Source: Tenacibaculum aquimarinum
Lineage (GTDB): Bacteria > Bacteroidota > Bacteroidia > Flavobacteriales > Flavobacteriaceae
Direction of reading: 5' to 3'
Assembly: GCF_022478115.1 (NCBI RefSeq)
Contig: NZ_JAKGSC010000001.1
Coordinates: forward strand, 620,001-684,000
DNA: 64,000 bases
The position numbers and the translations under genes are program-made. Position 1 is the first letter of the stretch. Each line of letters opens with the position of its first letter. Of the stretch, positions 54,914 through 63,688 are shown piece by piece. A model generated the notes under the pieces. The model saw only the letters and a program-made list of their open reading frames with translations, ran no database searches and was not told the origin of the DNA.

Positions 54914-56782
54914 ATGAATTATGTATCGGTAGAAAATATTGCAAAATCTTATGGGGAAAAAATCTTATTTCAAGATATTTCCTTCGGAATAAATAAAGAT
55001 CAAAAAATTGCTTTTGTTGCTAAAAACGGAAGCGGAAAAACTTCAATTTTAAACATTATTGCTGGTTTAGATACTTCTGATACTGGGCAAGTTGTAAGTA
55101 GAAAAGGAATTCATATTGCGTATTTGGCTCAAAACACAGAATTAGATCCTAATTTAACAATTGAAGAGGTTATTTTTTCTACGGATAATAAAATTCTATC
55201 TATTGTAAAACAATATGAAAAAGCGTTATTAAATCCAGATGATGGCGATGCTTACCAAGAAGCATTTGAGTTAATGGAACAATACAATGCTTGGGATTTT
55301 GAAACACAATACAAGCAAATTCTATCTAAGTTAAAATTAGACGATTTATCGCTAAAAATTTCAGTTCTTTCTGGAGGACAACGCAAAAGATTATCGTTGG
55401 CAATCGTATTAATTAGTAAGCCAGATTTATTAATTCTTGATGAACCAACAAACCACTTAGATTTAGAAATGATTGAGTGGTTAGAAGCGTATTTTGCTAA
55501 AGAAAAGATTACATTATTTATGGTAACGCACGATCGTTACTTTTTAGAACGTGTTTGTAATGAGATTATAGAATTAGATCAAGGAAAACTATATAAATAC
55601 AAAGGAAATTACTCATATTACCTTCAAAATAAAGAAGAACGTTTAGCATTAGAAGCTACTAATTTAAGTAAAGCAAAAAGCTTGTTTAAAAAGGAATTAG
55701 ATTGGATGCGAAAGCAACCAAAAGCAAGAACAACTAAATCTAAGTCAAGAACAGACGATTTTTATAAAATAAAAGAAAAAGCACATCAACGCAGACAAGA
55801 CCATCAAGTTCAGTTAGAAATTAACATGGAACGCTTAGGAAGCAAAATTTTAGAACTTCATAAAGTATCTAAAGCCTTTGGCGAAAAGAAAATTTTAGAT
55901 GGATTTGAGTACGTTTTTAAGCGTGGGGAGCGTATTGGTATTATTGGTAAAAACGGAACTGGTAAATCGTCTTTTTTAAATGTTATTACTCAAAAATCTG
56001 AAGTTGATTCAGGTAAAGTAGTTTTAGGAGAAACTGTAAAGTACGGTTATTACACACAAGCCGGAATTGTTGTAAAACCAGGACAAAAAGTTATTGAGGT
56101 TGTAAAAGAATTTGGAGAAGAAATTCCGTTAGCAAAAGGAAGAAGAATTTCTGCTTCGCAATTATTAGAACGTTTTCTATTTGATAAGAAAAAACAATAT
56201 GATTTTGTAGAAAAACTTTCAGGAGGAGAACAAAAGCGTTTGTATTTATGTGCAGTTTTAATTCAAAATCCAAACTTCTTAATTTTAGATGAGCCAACAA
56301 ACGATTTAGATGTAGTTACTTTAAATGTCTTAGAAAATTTCTTGCTAGATTTTCCAGGAAATCTAATAGTTGTTTCTCACGATAGATATTTTATGGATAA
56401 AATTGTTGACGGTTTATTTGTCTTTAGAGGAGAAGGCGTAGTTGAGAATTTTCCTGGAAATTATTCAGATTATAGAGCATATGAAAGCTCTAAGCCAAAG
56501 GAGAAGGCAGAAAAAAAGACTGAAAACAAACCTAAAGAAGTTCAGCAAAAATCAGCACCAAAAGGAAAGCTAAGTTTTAATGAAAATAGAGAGTTTGGTT
56601 TGTTAGAAAAAGATATAGAAAGCCTTCAAAAAAGAAAAAAAACTATTGAAGAACAATTTCTAAATGTTGAAATATCTCCTGAAGAAATTGCAGAAAAATC
56701 GCAAGAATTACAAGAGATAATTTCTTCTTTGGAAACAAAAGAAGAGCGTTGGTTAGAACTTTCTATGAAGTTAGAAGGTTAA
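54914..56782 (+). CDS. ABC-F family ATPase (Uup-like)
   Basis: A 622-residue soluble tandem ATPase that acts on ribosomes or translation; it has no membrane domain. Domain 1: Walker A AKNGSGKTS, signature LSGGQRKRLSLA, Walker B LLILDEPTNHLDLEMIEWLE. The linker between the domains is the ABC-F interdomain part (KSLFKKELDWMRKQPKARTTKSKSR). Domain 2: Walker A GKNGTGKSS, signature LSGGEQKRLYL, Walker B FLILDEPTNDLDVVTLNVLE. A C-terminal coiled coil (about 540-622) is typical of the Uup group. Antibiotic resistance cannot be inferred. Confidence 0.93.
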   Translation: MNYVSVENIAKSYGEKILFQDISFGINKDQKIAFVAKNGSGKTSILNIIAGLDTSDTGQVVSRKGIHIAYLAQNTELDPNLTIEEVIFSTDNKILSIVKQYEKALLNPDDGDAYQEAFELMEQYNAWDFETQYKQILSKLKLDDLSLKISVLSGGQRKRLSLAIVLISKPDLLILDEPTNHLDLEMIEWLEAYFAKEKITLFMVTHDRYFLERVCNEIIELDQGKLYKYKGNYSYYLQNKEERLALEATNLSKAKSLFKKELDWMRKQPKARTTKSKSRTDDFYKIKEKAHQRRQDHQVQLEINMERLGSKILELHKVSKAFGEKKILDGFEYVFKRGERIGIIGKNGTGKSSFLNVITQKSEVDSGKVVLGETVKYGYYTQAGIVVKPGQKVIEVVKEFGEEIPLAKGRRISASQLLERFLFDKKKQYDFVEKLSGGEQKRLYLCAVLIQNPNFLILDEPTNDLDVVTLNVLENFLLDFPGNLIVVSHDRYFMDKIVDGLFVFRGEGVVENFPGNYSDYRAYESSKPKEKAEKKTENKPKEVQQKSAPKGKLSFNENREFGLLEKDIESLQKRKKTIEEQFLNVEISPEEIAEKSQELQEIISSLETKEERWLELSMKLEG

Positions 56783-57495
56783 ACGCTAATAATTTCATTA
56801 TCCTTTACTAACGGCTTGTTTAAAAAACGAAGAAGTAATTGTGCAACAGCTACAGTATCTCTTTCACAATATTCTACAATTCTGTGTAAGTTTTTTTCCT
56901 TGTAATATACTTTAGCTACTTCACTTCCGTCAATATCTTGTTTTGGAGAAGGAATTCCAAGAATTGAAGTCAGTAACTTAAGAGAAGTATAGTGTTTGTA
57001 ATCACCAAATTTCCAAAGTTCTAAAGTATCTAAATGGGCAATTTCCCAAGGTTTTTTCCCAAAAAGGTTTAGTTTTTCAGGTAATTCTACTCTATTAATT
57101 ATCATTCTTCTTGCTATGTATGGAAAATCGAATTCTTTACCATTATGAGCACATAAAACTTGATTTTTCTTATTGAAATGACTATCTAATAATCCTTTAA
57201 AATTGATTAATATTTCATGCTCATCATCTCCATAAAAAGAAGTAACTCTAAATTGTGTTTTTCCTTTTAAATCAACAAAATAACCAACAGAAATACAGAT
57301 TATTTTACCAAATTCTGCCCAAATTCCTGCTCTATCATAAAACTCTTCTGGTGTAAACTCTTCCTTACGCTGATATTTAGTTTTAGCAGCATATAATTCT
57401 TGCATTTCCATGGAAACATTATTCCATTTTTCTTGTTGAGGTACAGTTTCAATATCTAAAAACAAGATATTCTGTACTTTCTTTTTTTCTAGCAT
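56779..57495 (-). CDS. PolB-like DEDDy 3'-5' exonuclease
   Basis: A 238-residue ribonuclease-H-like exonuclease. Seen: motif I LFLDIETVP near residue 12, motif II LCAHNGKEFDFPYIARRM near residue 110, and motif III YCERDTVAVAQLLL near residue 208, the acidic residues of DEDDy exonucleases that resemble the proofreading domain of family B polymerases. There is no polymerase domain. It is probably a stand-alone nucleic-acid repair or processing enzyme. It overlaps the ABC-F gene end by 4 bases (convergent). Confidence 0.87.
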   Translation of the reverse strand: MLEKKKVQNILFLDIETVPQQEKWNNVSMEMQELYAAKTKYQRKEEFTPEEFYDRAGIWAEFGKIICISVGYFVDLKGKTQFRVTSFYGDDEHEILINFKGLLDSHFNKKNQVLCAHNGKEFDFPYIARRMIINRVELPEKLNLFGKKPWEIAHLDTLELWKFGDYKHYTSLKLLTSILGIPSPKQDIDGSEVAKVYYKEKNLHRIVEYCERDTVAVAQLLLRFLNKPLVKDNEIISV

Positions 57496-57592
57496 CTTTT
57501 TCTTTTTGTATAAAAATACAAAGAAAAAAATAGATTTAGAACTCTTTTAAATACGATGTTTTTTTAAGGTTGCTTAAATATTAAATCAACGT

Positions 57593-57610
57593 TAACTTAA
57601 ACTTAAGTTA
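57593..57610. promoter_or_regulatory. Inverted repeat upstream of the two-component operon
   Basis: TAACTTAA, a 2-base gap, then TTAAGTTA: perfect 8-base arms. It ends 22 bases before the -7 element TATTTTTG (57633-57640), so it covers the -33 region. A candidate operator, perhaps for the response regulator itself. Confidence 0.4.
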
Positions 57611-57660
57611 TCTTTATTTAGCTTTTTATCGCTATTTTTGAGTGTTTGAATATAAAAATA

Positions 57661-58359
57661 ATGAAAACAAAAAATATAAAAATTTTACTAGTAGATGACG
57701 AGCCAGATATTTTAGAAATTGTAGGTTACAATTTAAAGTCTGAAGGATATCAAATATTTACTGCAAAAAATGGTGTAGAAGCTGTTAAACAAGCCAAAAA
57801 AATAATACCACATCTAATCTTATTAGACATAATGATGCCTGAAATGGATGGTATTGAGGCCTGTGAAAAAATAAGAAAAGTTAAAAATTTAGAAAATGTA
57901 ATTATTTCTTTTTTAACAGCAAGAGGAGAAGATTATTCTCAAGTTGCAGGTTTTGATGCTGGAGCGGATGATTATATTACAAAACCAATAAAACCAAAGG
58001 TTTTAGTAAGTAAAGTAAAATCTTTATTACGTAGATTAAAAAAAGAAGAAGAAGCAAGTACAACTACAACTATTGGAGATATTGTTATAAATAGAGAAGA
58101 ATATGTTGTTTTTAAAGCGGGTAAAAAAATTGTTTTACCACGTAAAGAATTTGAGCTATTCTCTTTATTAACCTCTAAGCCAGGAAAAGTCTTTAAAAGA
58201 GAAGTTATTTTAGATAGTGTATGGGGAAATGAAGTTGTTGTTGGAGGAAGAACAATTGATGTACATATTAGAAAACTACGAGAAAAAATTGGAGACGATT
58301 TCTTTAAAACGGTAAAAGGAGTTGGCTACAAGTTTGTTTTAGAAGGAGAAGATTTATAA
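57661..58359 (+). CDS. OmpR/PhoB-type response regulator
   Basis: About 232 residues from the ATG at 57661; the open frame also allows a TTG at 57646. Receiver domain at about residues 5-120: acidic pocket VDDEPD, phosphoacceptor Asp in LILLDIMMPEMDG, and the conserved Lys in ADDYITKPIKPKVLVSKV. Winged-helix DNA-binding domain at about 135-230 (LPRKEFELFSLLTSKPGKVFKREVILDSVWG ... RTIDVHIRKLREKIG). It is immediately followed by its kinase (10-base gap). The signal is unknown; the pair resembles PhoB/PhoR. Confidence 0.93.
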   Translation: MKTKNIKILLVDDEPDILEIVGYNLKSEGYQIFTAKNGVEAVKQAKKIIPHLILLDIMMPEMDGIEACEKIRKVKNLENVIISFLTARGEDYSQVAGFDAGADDYITKPIKPKVLVSKVKSLLRRLKKEEEASTTTTIGDIVINREEYVVFKAGKKIVLPRKEFELFSLLTSKPGKVFKREVILDSVWGNEVVVGGRTIDVHIRKLREKIGDDFFKTVKGVGYKFVLEGEDL

Positions 58360-58369
58360 TTTAGACTTA

Positions 58370-59410
58370 ATGAAAGTCAAAAAAACCTATCAATACGCTC
58401 TTAGATCATCGTTATACTTAACACTTATATCGGTTGCAATAGCCGTAATTTCATATTATTTTTTATTTAAATCTTTAGGAATAATTACAGTTGTAACTTT
58501 TGCAATTGTACTGTTTGTAGTTGCATTTTTTGTAATACAATATAGAGCAGAACACTTTATATATCAACGTATTAAAAAGGTTTATGAAGATATTTCGATT
58601 TTAGATGTTAACGATTTAAAAAGAGATAATATTACTACCGATGTAGAAGCACTTTCTAGAAGTGTGCAAAATTATGTTGAAGGAAAAACGATAGAAATTA
58701 AGAATTTAACAGAAAGAGATTCTTTTAGAAGAGATTTTTTAGGAAATGTTGCTCACGAATTAAAAACGCCACTTTTTACGGTTCAAGGTTATATTTTAAC
58801 GCTGATTGAAGGAGCTGCAGAAGATAAAGTTATTAGAAAAAAATACCTAGAAAGAGCAAATAAAGGTGTAGAGAGGTTAACTTCAATTGTAAAAGATTTG
58901 GACATGATTACCAAATTAGAAACTAATGAGTTAAAAATAAACATAGAACCTTTCAATATTTTAGAATTGGTGCAAAATGTGTTTGATTTGTTTGAAATGA
59001 AGGCCAAAAAGCGTAATATTTCTTTACAATTCGATAAAATATATGAGTTTCCTATTTACGTTAAAGGAGATATTGAAAAAATTCAACAAGTACTTATTAA
59101 TTTAATTGTAAACTCCATTAAATATGGTGTTGTTAAAGGTGTAACAACTGTTGGTATTGAAAGCTATAATGAGAATAAGTTTATTATTAGAGTTTCAGAT
59201 AACGGAGAAGGAATTGAACAAAAAAACATATCTCGTTTGTTCGAACGTTTTTATAGAGTAGACCAAAGTAGATCAAGAGAACAAGGAGGTTCTGGTTTAG
59301 GTTTATCTATTGTAAAACACATTATTGAAGCCCATAATGAAACGATTTTATTAAAAAGTACTTACGGAAAAGGATCAGAGTTTTCTTTTACGCTCGAAAA
59401 GGCTAAATAA
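58370..59410 (+). CDS. Membrane sensor histidine kinase
   Basis: A 346-residue kinase paired with the response regulator. Two transmembrane helices lie near the N-terminus (about 12-32 and 36-58: LYLTLISVAIAVISYYFLF; ITVVTFAIVLFVVAFFVIQY) with almost no periplasmic loop between them, so a stimulus would come from the membrane or a partner protein. A short HAMP-like linker is followed by the HisKA box FLGNVAHELKTPLFTVQGY (phosphoacceptor His near 128). The HATPase domain has NLIVNSIKYG, VSDNGEGI, FYRVDQSRSREQGGSGLGLSIV. It resembles PhoR-type kinases without PAS. The 3' end overlaps the converging gene by 36 bases. Confidence 0.92.
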   Translation: MKVKKTYQYALRSSLYLTLISVAIAVISYYFLFKSLGIITVVTFAIVLFVVAFFVIQYRAEHFIYQRIKKVYEDISILDVNDLKRDNITTDVEALSRSVQNYVEGKTIEIKNLTERDSFRRDFLGNVAHELKTPLFTVQGYILTLIEGAAEDKVIRKKYLERANKGVERLTSIVKDLDMITKLETNELKINIEPFNILELVQNVFDLFEMKAKKRNISLQFDKIYEFPIYVKGDIEKIQQVLINLIVNSIKYGVVKGVTTVGIESYNENKFIIRVSDNGEGIEQKNISRLFERFYRVDQSRSREQGGSGLGLSIVKHIIEAHNETILLKSTYGKGSEFSFTLEKAK

Positions 59411-60424
59411 ACTTGATTTCAGCTCAGTTTCTTTGGAATGTAAACCTGAATAACACCCTAATTCTGATATTTTTTTGGCTGTAAAATCTTCTTTTGAACA
59501 AAAAGGAGCAAGATTTTTCCCCTTTAAATAAGTTGCTAGATATTCTTGTTCCGATTGATTTTTAGTTGGAATAAAAAACACTTTTTTATTCAAGACAGCT
59601 AAATCCATAATAGAAGAATAACCACTTCTACAAATAATAATTTCTGAAGAATTTATTGCTTTTTGAAGTTCATTAGAAAGCATAAAATTATAAGTTGTAA
59701 TATTATTTACTTCTGAAATTTTTTGAACTTTATCAATTCTTCCTTGAATTAAAACTACTTTCTCTTTATAATTTAAAAATTCATCTTGAAGCTTCTGCTC
59801 TAACAAACTTTTATTGGGTTCTGGACCAGAAAGAATTATTAAAATAGGAATTGATGTTTGAAGTTTTTCTTTTTGAAATCTGCTTAGAACCCCAATATAT
59901 TTTATGTTTTTAAGATTACTTCTAGAAGATAATTTTCCAGATAATAGTTGATTTTTAGTGTCAGGAACCCAACATTCATCAAACTTTTTTATAATATTTT
60001 GATGAATTTTACTGGTTAAAAAAGTAGTAATACCCGATAATACATTTACCTGATGTGTAATGTAAACTGAAGGAATTTTATTGCTTTTTACACCAAATCT
60101 ATTATCAGAAATTATTCCAACAATATCTTTATTTTTATCAACATAAGTATTAATAAGTGCCTGTTCCTTTTGTGCAGCTTTCCATATTTTTGGAGCTTTA
60201 AAAATCAAACTCAACTTTAAGTTTTTACCATATTTAATATGATAACTAGGAAGTTCTATACTTTCTAAATTTGGAAATTCTTCTTGTAAAAACCTAAGAG
60301 AATTTCCATCAGAAGCTATTATTGGAGTATACTTATTTTTTAAAAGTGAATTAATAATTGGTACGCATCGAGTAGCATGACCTAAACCCCAATTTAAAGG
60401 CGCAACAATTATTTTTTTATTCAT
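59375..60424 (-). CDS. GT28-like glycosyltransferase (MurG-type fold)
   Basis: A 349-residue glycosyltransferase of GT-B fold. The N-terminal domain has APLNWGLGHATRCVPIINSLLK with the glycine-rich loop near the start. The C-terminal domain has VLIQGRIDKVQKI and the nucleotide-sugar loop SEIIICRSGYSSIMDLAVLNKKVFFIPTKNQSEQEYLATYL, which matches the C-terminal domain of MurG-type enzymes (GT28_C). The acceptor is unknown. It lies 2 bases after purD on the same strand and ends inside the last codons of the histidine kinase on the other strand. Role in envelope polysaccharide is inferred from the neighbourhood. Confidence 0.85.
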   Translation of the reverse strand: MNKKIIVAPLNWGLGHATRCVPIINSLLKNKYTPIIASDGNSLRFLQEEFPNLESIELPSYHIKYGKNLKLSLIFKAPKIWKAAQKEQALINTYVDKNKDIVGIISDNRFGVKSNKIPSVYITHQVNVLSGITTFLTSKIHQNIIKKFDECWVPDTKNQLLSGKLSSRSNLKNIKYIGVLSRFQKEKLQTSIPILIILSGPEPNKSLLEQKLQDEFLNYKEKVVLIQGRIDKVQKISEVNNITTYNFMLSNELQKAINSSEIIICRSGYSSIMDLAVLNKKVFFIPTKNQSEQEYLATYLKGKNLAPFCSKEDFTAKKISELGCYSGLHSKETELKSSLFSLFERKRKL

Positions 60425-60425
60425 T

Positions 60426-61700
60426 TTAAGTTAAATCAAATCCAATATCTTTTCTGAAATTCATCTTATCAAAAGAAATTTTATCGATAGAATTATACGA
60501 TTTTTCTAATGCTTCTTCAATAGTATTTCCGAAAGAAGTAACAGCCATTACACGACCACCATTTGTTAAAACTGTGTCGTTTTCAAGTTTTGTTCCTGCA
60601 TGATAAACAATAGAATCTTTTACATTATTAAAACCAGTAATTTCTTTACCTTTCTCGTACCCTTCAGGATAACCGCCAGAAACTAACATAACTGTAGTTG
60701 CTGTTTTTGGTGTTACAGAAAACGATTTTGTGTCTAAATTTTGATTAGCAACTCCATCAAACAATTCAAATAAATCCGATTCTATTCTTGGTAATACAAC
60801 TTCTGTTTCTGGATCACCCATTCTAACGTTGTATTCTACCACAGAAGGATTTCCGTTATCATTCATTAAACCGATAAATATAAATCCACGGTAATCTATT
60901 CCGTCTTTTTGTAAGCCTGTAATTGTTGGTTTAACCACTAATTCTTCTACTTTATTTAAAAAAGGATCATCTGCAAAAGGAACAGGAGAAATTGCGCCCA
61001 TTCCACCCGTATTTAAACCAGCATCACCTTCACCAATTCTTTTATAATCTTTAGCTGAAGGTAAAATTTTATAGTTTTTTCCGTCAGTTAAAACAAAGAC
61101 AGATAATTCAATTCCTTTTAAAAACTCTTCGATAACAACGGTTGTAGAAGCTTCTCCGAACTTATTATTAGCAACCATTTCTTCTAATTCGGCTTTAGCT
61201 TCGTTTAAAGAGTTTAAAATTAACACTCCTTTTCCTGCAGCTAAACCATCTGCTTTTAACACATAAGGAGGTGCTAATGTTTCTAAGAAAGCAAAACCAT
61301 CTTGTAAATTATCTTTTGTAAAAGACTGGTATTTTGCAGTTGGAACTCCATGCTTTTGCATAAATTTTTTAGAGAAATCCTTAGATCCTTCTAACAATGC
61401 TCCGTCTTTTTTAGGGCCAATTACAGGAATGTTTTTCAATTCTGCATCAGCAAGAAAAAAATCATGAACACCTTCTACCAAAGGAGCTTCTGGACCAACA
61501 ACAACCATTTTAATCTCATTTTTTAAAACAGCTTCTTTTACTGCATTAAAATCTGTTGGATTTATGTTTAAATTGGTTGCAATTTTGTGTGTTCCTGCGT
61601 TTCCAGGTGCTACAAAAATTTGATTTACTTTTTTACTTTCAGTAAGTTTTAATGTAAAAGCGTGCTCTCTACCGCCAGAGCCAAGAATTAATATGTTCAT
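60426..61700 (-). CDS. purD: Phosphoribosylamine-glycine ligase
   Basis: Second step of de novo purine synthesis: joins glycine to phosphoribosylamine with ATP. The 424-residue length is normal. Rossmann start MNILILGSGGREHAFTLKL, VVGPEAPLVEGVHDFF, and an ATP-grasp core with PYVLKADGLAAGKGVLI, EEFLKGIELSVFVLTDG, ARG-type loop KRIGEGDAGLNTGGMGAISPVP, and FIGLMNDNGNPSVVEYNVRMGDPETEVVLPR. It is stand-alone, not in a purine cluster, and is embedded among polysaccharide genes. Confidence 0.97.
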   Translation of the reverse strand: MNILILGSGGREHAFTLKLTESKKVNQIFVAPGNAGTHKIATNLNINPTDFNAVKEAVLKNEIKMVVVGPEAPLVEGVHDFFLADAELKNIPVIGPKKDGALLEGSKDFSKKFMQKHGVPTAKYQSFTKDNLQDGFAFLETLAPPYVLKADGLAAGKGVLILNSLNEAKAELEEMVANNKFGEASTTVVIEEFLKGIELSVFVLTDGKNYKILPSAKDYKRIGEGDAGLNTGGMGAISPVPFADDPFLNKVEELVVKPTITGLQKDGIDYRGFIFIGLMNDNGNPSVVEYNVRMGDPETEVVLPRIESDLFELFDGVANQNLDTKSFSVTPKTATTVMLVSGGYPEGYEKGKEITGFNNVKDSIVYHAGTKLENDTVLTNGGRVMAVTSFGNTIEEALEKSYNSIDKISFDKMNFRKDIGFDLT

Positions 61701-61736
61701 TATTATCGTTGTGTTGTTATTGCAAATATATGAAAG

Positions 61737-62480
61737 TTACCACCAACCCCATTTATTAAAATACTTGATTGCAGAAGAAATATGAAAAAAGAATAAACGT
61801 AGGTTTTTAGCAGAGCCAAAATCTGCAATATGTATTATTTTCTCTTTTGGATAATAAAGTTTTTTTGAATTGGTTTCATCTATTTTTTTACAAATATCAA
61901 CATCTTCTAAATACATAAAATAGCGCTCATCAAAGCCATTAATATTTACAAAATCTACTGTTTTAAACAACATAAAACAACCAGAGATGAAGTCAGGATT
62001 AAAAGATTTTGATAAATCGATGTTTTGATATTCTTGATTTCTAACTCTTGATTTAAAAAGGCCTAATCTTCTACTAATTAAATCGATTGGCTTTGGATAC
62101 TTTCTACAAGAAGTTTGATATTTTCCATCTGGAAAAACAACTTTTGGCGCAATCATCGAAATATTACTTTCAACAGCCAATTTAGTACATAAATTAGGAA
62201 TAACTGTTTCTGAAAAAGAAACATCTGGATTTAATATTAAATGATGATTAGAAAGGTTTTCTAACTGATTTATAATTGTATTATGCCCAGAACCAAATCC
62301 AAGGTTTTTACCGTTAAAAATGTATATTATGTCTTTATGATTAGACAGTTTTTTTAAAATATCGGTAGGAGAATTATCAACTAAAAAAAGCTTTTTTGTT
62401 ACTGGTGTTTTCAAAAAACAATCAACAGTATGTTGAAGGGTTTTTTCATCGTTTTTGTACAAAACAATCGTTGCAGATAT
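61737..62480 (-). CDS. GT2-family glycosyltransferase (rhamnosyltransferase-like)
   Basis: A GT-A fold enzyme of about 240-250 residues. Seen: FLVDNSPTDILKKL, YIFNGKNLGFGSGHN, LILNPDVSF (DxD-like DPD position), KYPKPIDLISRR, SGCFMLFKTVDFVNINGFDERYFMYLEDVDIC. This matches WbbL-type glycosyltransferases. The frame of the first beta-strand (ISATIVLYKN) continues to about 62513 but has no ATG, GTG or TTG before TTG 62462, which would cut that strand. My start near 62480 (codon ATA) is a guess from protein homology. It is next to an O-antigen ligase gene. Confidence 0.75.
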   Translation of the reverse strand: MSATIVLYKNDEKTLQHTVDCFLKTPVTKKLFLVDNSPTDILKKLSNHKDIIYIFNGKNLGFGSGHNTIINQLENLSNHHLILNPDVSFSETVIPNLCTKLAVESNISMIAPKVVFPDGKYQTSCRKYPKPIDLISRRLGLFKSRVRNQEYQNIDLSKSFNPDFISGCFMLFKTVDFVNINGFDERYFMYLEDVDICKKIDETNSKKLYYPKEKIIHIADFGSAKNLRLFFFHISSAIKYFNKWGWW

Positions 62481-62482
62481 GT

Positions 62483-63688
62483 CTACTTTTCTTGATTCGA
62501 TTTTAGTGGAGTTTTAACAAAAATAGTCATAAAAAACAGCATAAACACAACTCCGTAAACCCTAGATAATATGTTTTCAGTAAATAAGGAAAGTGTAATC
62601 AGCAATAGAAAGTAGAAATAAACCCAATCTTTTTGTTTTAAACTGATTTTATAATGCCAAAAAAGCATCAACAAAAATAAAAGCAAACACAAAACACCAG
62701 CGCTTCCTATCAGAAAAGAGTAATAATTATGAGAATTGTAATGTGTTTTTTCTGCATTATTAAATTTAGAATAACACGTATTTAATATTCTTTCAAAAGT
62801 TATAATTCCAACTCCAGCAACCCAGTTTTCATTAATAATTGGAGATCCACAATAATTTAAACCAATCCTTATTTGTGCGGAGGTTGGCCATTTTTTATTA
62901 GGTAGTTCAAATTGCTTTGCAGAAGCTACTTCTACTATTTTTTTTTGTAAAGGTTGAATGAAATAAATAGCAGCACTTATTGATAAAACAACTATTAAAA
63001 ATGCTATTATTTTGTTTTTATAAGTTGTTTTTTTTCTAAAAAACTCGATTGCTAATAACAATAACAAAACCAACAAAATAGCTCTAGATGCCATTGTTAG
63101 TATTAAAAAACTAAAAAAGGTAATGAGAAAAAATTGTAAGCTTTTTTTTATGTTTAATTGTTTAAAAAGTAAAATTACAATACTCATAAAAAAGAACAAA
63201 CCAACATAATGAGGGTGAACACTTAATACAGGAATTTCTTCAGATAAAACAATAAATTTAGTTTCATTTAAAAGTGAAAAGTAACTTGAATAGCCAATAA
63301 TATAAACACCTAATAAAAGGGAACTAATTACAAATGTTTTAAGAATAGTTATTTGTTGTTTTTTGGTAATTTCTGATCTAGTAATAAACCATATAATAGG
63401 AAAAATAAGTAGAGAAATAGAGGGTTCTAAATATTTAAATGTCGAAGAAAAACCATCTTTAAACCCTGAAATTACAATTAGAAACAAAAAAAATGCAATT
63501 TGGATACCAAAAAAAGTTATGTTGAAATGAGAATTCTTTCTGTTAGGCTTGTAAACAAAGTAATTAATTATTGAAAATAGCGAAAATATAGCAATTGCAA
63601 CTGAAACTAAAAAAAATGGAAAGATTGGGAAACAAGCCAGAACAAGCAGGCCAACATATTCCCATTTTATGTTTTTAAGAGATTGCAT
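62483..63688 (-). CDS. O-antigen ligase/Wzy-type polymerase membrane protein
   Basis: A 401-residue protein with about eleven transmembrane segments, the Wzy_C (O-antigen ligase/polymerase) layout. A periplasmic loop lies near residues 265-310 (NYCGSPIINENWVAGVGIITFERIL ... KTHYNSHNYYSFLIGSAGV), where the HN-H-Y type motif is conserved in these enzymes. It either joins O-antigen to lipid A core or polymerises repeat units; which one cannot be decided. The gene overlaps the downstream glycosyltransferase frame and touches the upstream one (start at 63688). Confidence 0.87.
   Translation of the reverse strand: MQSLKNIKWEYVGLLVLACFPIFPFFLVSVAIAIFSLFSIINYFVYKPNRKNSHFNITFFGIQIAFFLFLIVISGFKDGFSSTFKYLEPSISLLIFPIIWFITRSEITKKQQITILKTFVISSLLLGVYIIGYSSYFSLLNETKFIVLSEEIPVLSVHPHYVGLFFFMSIVILLFKQLNIKKSLQFFLITFFSFLILTMASRAILLVLLLLLAIEFFRKKTTYKNKIIAFLIVVLSISAAIYFIQPLQKKIVEVASAKQFELPNKKWPTSAQIRIGLNYCGSPIINENWVAGVGIITFERILNTCYSKFNNAEKTHYNSHNYYSFLIGSAGVLCLLLFLLMLFWHYKISLKQKDWVYFYFLLLITLSLFTENILSRVYGVVFMLFFMTIFVKTPLKSNQEK

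Noticed and set aside
54914..56782. Antibiotic-resistance ABC-F protein
   Set aside because: The linker and C-terminal coiled coil fit the housekeeping Uup type; no resistance context.
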